Positions 54,963 to 64,000 of a stretch of 64,000 nt of DNA are shown here, in pieces. This stretch comes from Haliclystus octoradiatus (lineage: Eukaryota; Cnidaria; Staurozoa; Stauromedusae; Haliclystidae): NCBI GenBank assembly GCA_916610825.1, contig OU744449.1, forward strand, positions 16,209,354 to 16,273,353, read 5' to 3'. The position numbers and the translations under genes were made by a program. The notes beneath the pieces are model-generated. The model saw only the letters and a program-made list of their open reading frames with translations, did not search any database and had not been told where the DNA came from. The stretch's first letter is position 1, and each line of letters opens with the position of its first letter.

Positions 54963-57889
54963 TCATTTTGAATTCGCAAGGAAATTAGGCATTGTTTTTG
55001 GCCTTTCTGATTTCCCAAGGGAATGAGGCATTGTTTTTGGTCTTTTTGTATTCTCAAGGGAATTAGGCATTGTTTTTGGTCTTTTTGTATTCCCAAGGGA
55101 ACTAGGCATTGTTTTTGGTCTTTCTGAATTCGCAAGGGAATTAGGCATTGTTTTTGGTCTTTTTGTATTCCCAAGGGAATTAGGCATTGTTTTTTTAATA
55201 TTTTGACTTCCCAAGTGAATTAGGCATTGATATTGAAATTTCGGATCCCCAAGGGAATTAGGCATCTTTGTTTTTTGAAATTTTGAATTCGCAAGGAAAT
55301 TACGCATTGTTTTATAAAATTTTGAATTCCAAAGGGAATTAGGTATTTTTTGGCCTTTCTGATTTCCCAAGGGAATTAGGCATTGTTTTTGGTCTTTTTG
55401 ATTTCGCAAGGGAATTAGGCATTGGTTTTGGCCTTTTTGAATTCCCAAGGGAATTAGGCATTGTTTTTGGTCATTTTGAATTCCAAAGGGAATTAGGCAT
55501 TGTTTTTGGTCATTTTGTATTTCCAAGGGAATTAGGCAGTGTTTTTGGTGTTTTTGAATTCTCAAGGGAATTAGGCATTGTTTTTGGCCTTTTTGAATTG
55601 CCAAGGAATTTAGGCATTGTTTTTGGTCTTTTTGTACTCCCAAGGGAATTAGGCATTGTTTTGTTCTTTTTGAATTCCGAAGGGAATTAGGCATTGTTTT
55701 TTGAAATTTTGAATTCCCAAGGGATTTAGGCATTGTTTTTGTTCATTTTGAATTCCCTAGGGAATAAGGCATTGTTTTGTAAAATTTTGAATTCGCAAGG
55801 GAATTAGGCATTGTTTTTGGCCTTTTTGAATTCCCAAGGGAATTAGGCATTGTTTTTGGTCATTTTGAATTCCAAAGGGAATTAGGCATTTTTTTGGTCT
55901 TTTTGTACTCCCAAGGGATTTAGGCATTGTTTTTTTAATTATTAATTCCCAAGGGAATTAGGCATTGTTTTGTAAAATATTGGATTCCGAAGGGAATTAT
56001 GCAATGTTTTTGGTCTTTTTGAATTCCCAAGGGATATAGGCATTGTTTTTTGAAATTTGAATTCTCAAGGGAATTAGACATTGTTTTTTAATATTTTGAC
56101 TTCCCAAGTGAATTAGGCATTGATATTGAAATTTCGGATCCCCAAGGGAATTAGGCATCTTTGTTTTTTGAAATTTTGAATTCGCAAGGGATTTAGGCAT
56201 TGTTTTTGGTCATTTTGATTTCGCAAGGAAATTACGCATTGTTTTATAAAATTTTGAATTCCAAAGGGAATTAGGTATTTTTTGGCCTTTCTAATTTCCC
56301 AAGGGAATTAGGCATTGTTTTTGGTCTTTTTGAATTCCCAAGGGAATTAGGCATTGGTTTTGGCCTTTTTGAATTCCCAAGGGAATTAGGCATTGTTTTT
56401 GGTCATTTTGAATTCCAAAGGGAATTAGGCATTGTTTTTGGTCATTTAGTTTTCCCAAGGGAATTAGGCATTGTTTTTGGTCTTTTTGTATTCCCAAGGG
56501 AATTAGGCATTGTTTTTGGTCTTTTTGAATTCCCAAGGGAATTATGCATTGTTTTTGGCCTTTTTGAATTGCCAAGGGAATTAGGCATTGTTTTTGGTGT
56601 TTTTGAATTCCCAAGGGAATTAGGCATTGTTTTTGGCCTTTTTGAATTGCCAAGGAAATTAGGCATTGTTTTTGGTCTTTTTGTACTCCCAAGGGAATTA
56701 GGCATTGTTTTGTTCTTTTTGAATTCCCAAGGGAATTAGGCATTGGTTTTGGCCTTTTTGAATTCCCAAGGGAATTAGGCATTGTTTTTGGTCATTTTGA
56801 ATTCCCAAGGGAATTAGGCATTGTTTTTGGTCATTTTGTTTTCCCAAGGGAATTAGGCATTGTTTTTGGTCTTTTTGTATTCCCAAGGGAATTAGGCATT
56901 GTTTTTGGTCTTTCTGAATTCGCAAGGGAATTAGGCATTGTTTTTGGTCTTTTTGTATTCTCAAGGGAATTAGGCATTGTTTTTGGCCTTTTTGAATTCC
57001 CAAGGGAATTAGGCATTGTTTTTGGTCTTTTGTATTCTCAAGGGAATTAGGCATTGTTTTTGGTCTTTTTGTATTCCCAAGGGAATTAGGCATTGTTTTT
57101 GGTCATTTTGTTTTCCCAAGGGAATTAGGCATTGTTTTTGGTCTTTTTGTATTCAAAAGGGAATTAAGCATTGTTTCTTAATATTTTGACTTCCCAAGTG
57201 AATTAGGCATTGATATTGAAATTTCGGATCCCCAAGGGAATTAGGCATCTTTGTTTTTTGAAATTTTGAATTTGCAAGGGATTTAGGCATTGTTTTTGGT
57301 CATTTTGAATTCGCAAGGAAATTAAGCATTGTTTTATAAAATTTTGAATTCCAAAGGGAATTAGGTATTTTTTGGCCTTTCTGATTTCCCAAGGGAATTA
57401 GGCATTGTTTTTGGTCTTTTTGTATTCCCAAGGGAATTAGGGATCTTTGTTTTTTGAAATTTTGAATTCGCAAGGGATTTAGGCATTGTTTTTGGTCATT
57501 TTGAATTCCCAAGGGAATTAGGCATTGTTTTTGGTCTTTTTGAATTCCCAAGGGAATTAGGCATTGTTTTTGGACTTTCTGATTTCCCAAGGGAATTAGG
57601 CATTGTTTTTGGTCTTTTTGTATTCCCAAGGGAATTAGGCATTGTTTTTGGTCTTTTTGTATTCCCAAGGAAACTAGGCATTGTTTTTGGTCTTTCTGAA
57701 TTCGCAAGGGAATTAGGCATTGTTTTTGGTCTTTTTGTATTCCCAAGGGAATTAGGCATTGTTTTTTTTAATATTTTGACTTCCCAAGTGAATTAGGCAT
57801 TGATATTGAAATTTCGGATCCCCAAGGGAATTAGGCATCTTTGTTTTTTGAAATTTTGAATTCGCAAGGGATTTAGGCATTGTTTTTGG
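54963..57889. repeat. Higher-order repeat unit Y, 2927-bp deleted copy
   Basis: Same start and end order as the full unit but lacking about 1528 bp from its middle. Confidence 0.75.
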
Positions 57890-60800
57890 TCATTTTGAAT
57901 TCGCAAGGAAATTAGGCATTGTTTTTGGCCTTTCTGATTTCCCAAGGGAATGAGGCATTGTTTTTGGTCTTTTTGTATTCTCAAGGGAATTAGGCATTGT
58001 TTTTGGTCTTTTTGTATTCCCAAGGGAACTAGGCATTATTTTTGGTCTTTCTGAATTCGCAAGGGAATTAGGCATTGTTTTTGGTCTTTTTGTATTCCCA
58101 AGGGAATTAGGCATTGTTTTTTTAATATTTTGACTTCCCAAGTGAATTAGGCATTGATATTGAAATTTCGGATCCCCAAGGGAATTAGGCCTCTTTGTTT
58201 TTTGAAATTTTGAATTCGCAAGGAAATTACGCATTGTTTTATAAAATTTTGAATTCCAAAGGGAATTAGGTATTTTTTGGCCTTTCTGATTTCCCAAGGG
58301 AATTAGGCATTGTTTTTGGTCTTTTTGATTTCGCAAGGGAATTAGGCATTGGTTTTGGCCTTTTTGAATTCCCAAGGGAATTAGGCATTGTTTTTGGTCA
58401 TTTTGAATTCCAAAGGGAATTAGGCATTGTTTTTGGTCATTTTGTATTTCCAAGGGAATTAGGCAGTGTTTTTGGTGTTTTTGAATTCTCAAGGGAATTA
58501 GGCATTGTTTTTGGCCTTTTTGAATTGCCAAGGAATTTAGGCATTGTTTTTGGTCTTTTTGTACTCCCAAGGGAATTAGGCATTGTTTTGTTCTTTTTGA
58601 ATTCCGAAGGGAATTAGGCATTGTTTTTTGAAATTTTGAATTCCCAAGGGATTTAGGCATTGTTTTTGTTCATTTTGAATTCCCTAGGGAATAAGGCATT
58701 GTTTTGTAAAATTTTGAATTCGCAAGGGAATTAGGCATTGTTTTTGGCCTTTTTGAATTCCCAAGGGAATTAGGCATTGTTTTTGGTCATTTTGAATTCC
58801 AAAGGGAATTAGGCATTTTTTTGGTCTTTTTGTACTCCCAAGGGATTTAGGCATTGTTTTTTTAATTATTAATTCCCAAGGGAATTAGGCATTGTTTTGT
58901 AAAATATTGGATTCCGAAGGGAATTATGCAATGTTTTTGGTCTTTTTGAATTCCCAAGGGATATAGGCATTGTTTTTTGAAATTTGAATTCTCAAGGGAA
59001 TTAGACATTGTTTTTTAATATTTTGACTTCCCAAGTGAATTAGGCATTGATATTGAAATTTCGGATCCCCAAGGGAATTAGGCATCTTTGTTTTTTGAAA
59101 TTTTGAATTCGCAAGGGATTTAGGCATTGTTTTTGGTCATTTTGATTTCGCAAGGAAATTACGCATTGTTTTATAAAATTTTGAATTCCAAAGGGAATTA
59201 GGTATTTTTTGGCCTTTCTAATTTCCCAAGGGAATTAGGCATTGTTTTTGGTCTTTTTGAATTCCCAAGGGAATTAGGCATTGGTTTTGGCCTTTTTGAA
59301 TTCCCAAGGGAATTAGGCATTGTTTTTGGTCATTTTGAATTCCAAAGGGAATTAGGCATTGTTTTTGGTCATTTTGTTTTCCCAAGGGAATTAGGCATTG
59401 TTTTTGGTCTTTTTGTATTCCCAAGGGAATTAGGCATTGTTTTTGGTCTTTTTGAATTCCCAAGGGAATTATGCATTGTTTTTGGCCTTTTTGAATTGCC
59501 AAGGGAATTAGGCATTGTTTTTGGTGTTTTTGAATTCCCAAGGGAATTAGGCATTGTTTTTGGCCTTTTTGAATTGCCAAGGAAATTAGGCATTGTTTTT
59601 GGTCTTTTTGTACTCCCAAGGGAATTAGGCATTGTTTTGTTCTTTTTGAATTCCCAAGGGAATTAGGCATTGGTTTTGGCCTTTGTGAATTCCCAAGGGA
59701 ATTAGGCATTGTTTTTGGTCATTTTGAATTCCAAAGGGAATTAGGCATTGTTTTTGGTCATTTTGTTTTCCCAAGGGAATTAGGCATTGTTTTTGGTCTT
59801 TTTGTATTCCCAAGGGAATAAGGCATTGTTTTTGGTCTTTTTGAATTCCCAAGGGAATTAGGCTTTGTTTTTGGCCTTTTTGAATTGCCAAGGGAATTAG
59901 GCATTGTTTTTGGTCTTTTTGTACTCCCAAGGGAATTAGGCATTGTTTTGTTCTTTTTGAATTCCGAAGGGAATTAGGCATTGTTTTTTGAAATTTTGAA
60001 TTCCCAAGGGATTTAGGCATTGTTTTTGGTCATTTTGAATTCCCTAGGGAATAAGGCATTGTTTTGTAAACTTTTGAATTCGCAAGGGAATTAGGCATTG
60101 TTTTTGGCCTTTTTGAATTCCCAAGGGAATTAGGCATTGTTTTTGGTCATTTTGAATTCCAAAGGGAGTTAGGCACTTTTTTGGTCTTTTTGTACTCCCA
60201 AGGGATTTAGGCATTGTTTTTTTAATTATTAATTCCCAAGGGAATTAGGCATTGTTTTGTAAAATATTGGATTCCGAAGGGAATTATGCAATGTTTTTGT
60301 CTTTTTGAATTCCCAAGGGATATAGGCATTGTTTTTTGAAATTTGAATTCTCAAGGGAATTAGACATTGTTTTTTAAAATTATGAAATCCCAAGGGAATT
60401 AGGCGTTTTTTGGTCTTTTTGAATTCCCAAGGAAATTAGGCATTGTTTTTGATCATTTTGAATTCCAAAGGGAATTAGGCATTGTTTTTGGCCTTTCTGA
60501 ATTCCCAAGGGAATTAGGCATTGTTTTTGGTCTTTTTGTATTTCCAAGGGAATTAGGCATTGTTTTTGGTCTTTTTGAATTCCCAAGGGAATTAGGCCTT
60601 TCTGAATTCCCAAGGGAATTAGGCATTGTTTTTGGTCTTTTTGTACTCCCAAGGGAATTAGGCATTGTTTTTGGTCTTTCTGTATTCCCAAGGGAATTAG
60701 GCATTGTTTTTGATCTTTCTGAATTCCCAAGGGAATTAGGCATTGTTTTTGGTCATTTTGAATTCCAAAGGGAATTAGGCATTGTTTTTGGTCATTTTGT

Positions 60801-63800
60801 ATTCCCAAGGGAATTAGGCATTGTTTTTGGTCTTTTTGTATTCCCAAGGGAATTAGGCATTGTTTTTGGTCTTTTTGAATTCCCAAGGGAATTAGGCATT
60901 GTTTTGTTCTTTGTGAATTCCGAAGGGAATTAGGCATTGTTTTTTGAAATTTTGAATTCCCAAGGGATTTAGGCATTGTTTTTGGTCATTTTGAATTCCC
61001 TAGGGAATAAGGCATTGTTTTGTAAAATTTTGAATTCGCAAGGGAATTAGGCATTGTTTTTTGTCATTTTGAATTCCAAAGGGAATTAGGCATTGTTTTT
61101 GGTCTTTTTGTATTCCCAAGGGAATTAGGCATTGTTTTTGGTCTTTTTGTATTCCCAAGGGAGTTAGGCATTGTTTTTGATCTTTCTGAATTCCCAAGGG
61201 AATTAGGCATTGTTTTTGGTCTTTCTGAATTCGCAAGGGAATTAGGCATTGTTTTTGGTCTTTTTGTATTCCCAAGGGAATTAGGCATCTTTGTTTTTTG
61301 AAATTTTCAATTTGCAAGGGATTTAGGCATTGTTTTTAGTCATTTTGAAGTCGCAAGGAAATTACGCATTGTTTTATAAAATTTTGAATTCCCAAGGGAA
61401 TTAGGTATTTTTTGGTCTTTCTGAATTCGCAAGGGAATTAGGCATTGTTTTTGGTCTTTTTGTATTCCCAAGGGAATTAGTCATTGTTTTTTTAATATTT
61501 TGACTTCCCAAGTGAATTAGGCATTGATATTGAAATTTCGGATCCCCAAGGGAATTAGGCATCTTAGTTTTTTGAAATTTTGAATTCGCAAGGGATTTAG
61601 GCATTGTTTTTGGTCATTTTGAATTCGCAAGGAAATTACGCATTGTTTTATAAAATTTTGAATTCCAAAGGGAATTAGGTATTTTTTGGCCTTTCTGATT
61701 TCCCAAGGGAATTAGGAATTGTTTTTGGTCTTTTTGAATTCCCAAGGGAATTAGGCATTGGTTTTGGCCTTTTTGAATTCCCAAGGGAATTAGGCATTGT
61801 TTTTGGTCATTTTGAATTCCAAAGGGAATTAGGCATTGTTTTTGGTCATTTTGTATTCCCAAGGGAATTAGGCATTGTTTTTGGTCTTTTTGTATTCCCA
61901 AGGGAATTAGGCATTGTTTTTGGCCTTTTTGAGTTGCCAAGGGAATTAGGCATTGTTTTTGGTCATTTTGAATTCCAAAGGGAATTAGGCATTGTTTTTG
62001 GTCATTTTGTTTTCCCAAGGGAATTAGGCATTGTTTTTGGTCTTTTTGTATTCCCAAGGGAATTAGGCATTGTTTTTGGTCTTTTTGAATTCCCAAGGGA
62101 ATTAGGCATTGTTTTTGGCCTTTTTGAATTGCCAAGGGAATTAGGCATTGTTTTTGGTCTTTTTGTACTCCCAAGGGAATTAGGCATTGTTTTGTTCTTT
62201 TTGAATTCCGAAGGGAATTAGGCATTGTTTTTTGAAATTTTGAATTCCCAAGGGATTTAGGCATTGTTTTTGGTCATTTTGAATTCCCTAGGGAATAAGG
62301 CATTGTTTTGTAAAATTTTGAATTCGCAAGGGAATTAGGCATTGTTTTTGGCCTTTTTGAATTCCCAAGGGAATTAGGCATTGTTTTTGGTCATTTTGAA
62401 TTCCAAAGGGAGTTAGGCACTTTTTTGGTCTTTTTGTACTCCCAAGGGATTTAGGCATTGTTTTTTTAATTATTAATTCCCAAGGGAATTAGGCATTGTT
62501 TTGTAAAATATTGGATTCCGAAGGGAATTATGCAATGTTTTTGTCTTTTTGAATTCCCAAGGGATATAGGCATTGTTTTTTGAAATTTGAATTCTCAAGG
62601 GAATTAGACATTGTTTTTTAAAATTATGAAATCCCAAGGGAATTAGGCGTTTTTTGGTCTTTTTGAATTCCCAAGGAAATTAGGCATTGTTTTTGATCAT
62701 TTTGAATTCCAAAGGGAATTAGGCATTGTTTTTGGCCTTTCTGAATTCCCAAGGGAATTAGGCATTGTTTTTGGTCTTTTTGTATTTCCAAGGGAATTAG
62801 GCATTGTTTTTGGTCTTTTTGAATTCCCAAGGGAATTAGGCCTTTCTGAATTCCCAAGGGAATTAGGCATTGTTTTTGGTCTTTTTGTACTCCCAAGGGA
62901 ATTAGGCATTGTTTTTGGTCTTTCTGTATTCCCAAGGGAATTAGGCATTGTTTTTGATCTTTCTGAATTCCCAAGGGAATTAGGCATTGTTTTTGGTCAT
63001 TTTGAATTCCAAAGGGAATTAGGCATTGTTTTTGGTCATTTTGTATTCCCAAGGGAATTAGGCATTGTTTTTGGTCTTTTTGTATTCCCAAGGGAATTAG
63101 GCATTGTTTTTGGTCTTTTTGAATTCCCAAGGGAATTAGGCATTGTTTTTGGCCTTTTTGAATTGCCAAGGGAATTAGGCATTGTTTTTGGTCTTTTTGT
63201 ACTCCCAAGGGAATTAGGCATTGTTTTGTTCTTTTTGAATTCCGAAGGGAATTAGGCATTGTTTTTTGAAATTTTGAATTCCCAAGGGATTTAGGCATTG
63301 TTTTTGGTCATTTTGAATTCCCTAGGGAATAAGGCATTGTTTTGTAAAATTTTGAATTCGCAAGGGAATTAGGCATTGTTTTTTGTCATTTTGAATTCCA
63401 AAGGGAATTAGGCATTGTTTTTGGTCTTTTTGTATTCCCAAGGGAATTAGGCATTGTTTTTGGTCTTTTTGTATTCCCAAGGGAGTTAGGCATTGTTTTT
63501 GATCTTTCTGAATTCCCAAGGGAATTAGGCATTGTTTTTGGTCTTTCTGAATTCGCAAGGGAATTAGGCATTGTTTTTGGTCTTTTTGTATTCCCAAGGG
63601 AATTAGGCATCTTTGTTTTTTGAAATTTTCAATTTGCAAGGGATTTAGGCATTGTTTTTAGTCATTTTGAATTCGCAAGGAAATTACGCATTGTTTTATA
63701 AAATTTTGAATTCCCAAGGGAATTAGGTATTTTTTGGTCTTTCTGAATTTGCAAGGGAATTAGGCATTGTTTTTGGTCTTTTTGTATTCCCAAGGGAATT

Positions 63801-64000
63801 AGTCATTGTTTTTGGTCTTTTTGTATTCCCAAGGGAATTAGGCATCTTTGTTTTTTGAAATTTTGAATTCGCAAGGGATTTAGGCATTGTTTTTGGTCAT
63901 TTTGAAATCCCAAGGGAATTAGGCATTGTTTTTGGTCTTTTTGAATTCCCAAGGGAATTAGGCATTGTTTTTGGCCTTTTTGAATTGCCAAGGGAATTAA
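57890..64000. repeat. Terminal visible Y-type units with 2244/2322-bp internal duplication
   Basis: Blocks at 60380-61317 recur at 62624-63639, offset 2244 bp at first and 2322 bp later; the 78-bp difference equals two monomers lost from the first copy. The array is cut by the window edge. Confidence 0.7.

Larger units (their letters stand above)
16929..64000. repeat. 39-bp tandem satellite array, at least 47 kb, single orientation
   Basis: Monomer on the plus strand: core GAATTCCCAAGGGAATTAGG followed by CATTGTTTTTGGTCTTTTT, 39 bp in all; roughly 1,200 copies if the average holds. The core has a 7-bp dyad (AATTCCC, AA, GGGAATT). The core is conserved while the linker has about ten recurrent classes, for example GGTCATTTT, GGCCTTTTT, TTGAAATTTT, GTAAAATATTGG and TTAATATTTTGACTTCC. 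Most monomers carry an EcoRI site; the variant TTTCGGATCCCCAAG gives a BamHI site. No inverted blocks were seen. No transposon or unique insertion interrupts the array. All the repetitive reading frames within it are arithmetic consequences of 39 being 3 x 13. The array continues past the right edge. Confidence 0.97.

Noticed and set aside
16966-63991. Dozens of repetitive reading frames (MPNSLGNSKRPKT-, CLIPLGIQKDQKQ- and ELGIVFGLFEFPR-type)
   Set aside because: They follow from a 39-bp monomer being a multiple of three; overlapping frames on both strands are equally open, frames break often, and no codon bias or domain supports translation.
16929-64000. CRISPR-like appearance: short conserved dyad repeats alternating with variable linkers
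   Set aside because: Linkers are not unique spacers; they belong to a few T-rich classes repeated hundreds of times, there are no cas genes, and the genome is eukaryotic.
16929-64000. NF-kB-type GGGAATTCCC sites in the satellite
   Set aside because: The monomer order is CCC-AA-GGGAATT-AGG, so GGGAATT is not followed by CCC; the decamer does not form.

Overview
ORGANISM AND CHARACTER. This is a eukaryotic, almost certainly metazoan, AT-rich and repeat-dominated window. Evidence: a HIG1-domain coding exon with a spliced 5' boundary, a DIRS-type tyrosine-recombinase retroelement, a Ty3/Gypsy LTR retrotransposon with a chromodomain integrase, LINE, SINE and MITE remnants, and about 47 kb of tandem satellite. 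A marine invertebrate (tunicate, cnidarian, echinoderm or mollusc) would fit the transposon mix, but the sequence does not decide the taxon. There are no bacterial genes, operons or CRISPR loci. LAYOUT. (1) 1-3722, minus strand: most of a DIRS retroelement in the order Gag, RT/RNase H, tyrosine recombinase. The recombinase frame is open for about 300 codons and runs off the left edge; gag and RT/RH carry frameshifts and stops. (2) 3723-4405: leader or flank with an NRF-1-like palindrome and a CAT microsatellite. (3) 4406-9451: a complete Ty3/Gypsy insertion on the minus strand, with 178-bp TG...CA LTRs differing at one base, a GTATA target duplication, a polypurine tract, one long Gag-PR-RT-RNase H frame, and a chromodomain integrase broken by one frame change and one stop. 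(4) 9452-14480: mostly non-coding, with a zinc-knuckle relic, a tRNA-derived SINE and a frameshifted LINE C-terminus. (5) 14496-14689, plus strand: last coding exon of a HIG1-domain (HIGD1-like) gene, the only host gene I can support. (6) 14897-15232: a TA-flanked MITE with about 43-bp terminal inverted repeats. (7) 15562-16925: three unrelated local tandem repeat families leading to the satellite edge. (8) 16929-64000: one satellite array in a single orientation, built on a 39-bp monomer and running off the right edge. HOW THE PARTS RELATE. The satellite is not simple. Named monomer variants form multi-kilobase higher-order units (4455, 4338, 2927 and 5166 bp) and two compositional domains alternate X-Y-X-Y over about 18-20 kb, with nested segmental duplications. 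Because 39 is divisible by 3, two minus frames and one plus frame stay open by arithmetic, giving hundreds of spurious repetitive reading frames; I do not call any of them genes. The left side looks like a transposon-rich boundary between one small mitochondrial-protein gene and a heterochromatin-like satellite block. I found no convincing new gene system. The most unusual object is the satellite's hierarchy and its layered edge.
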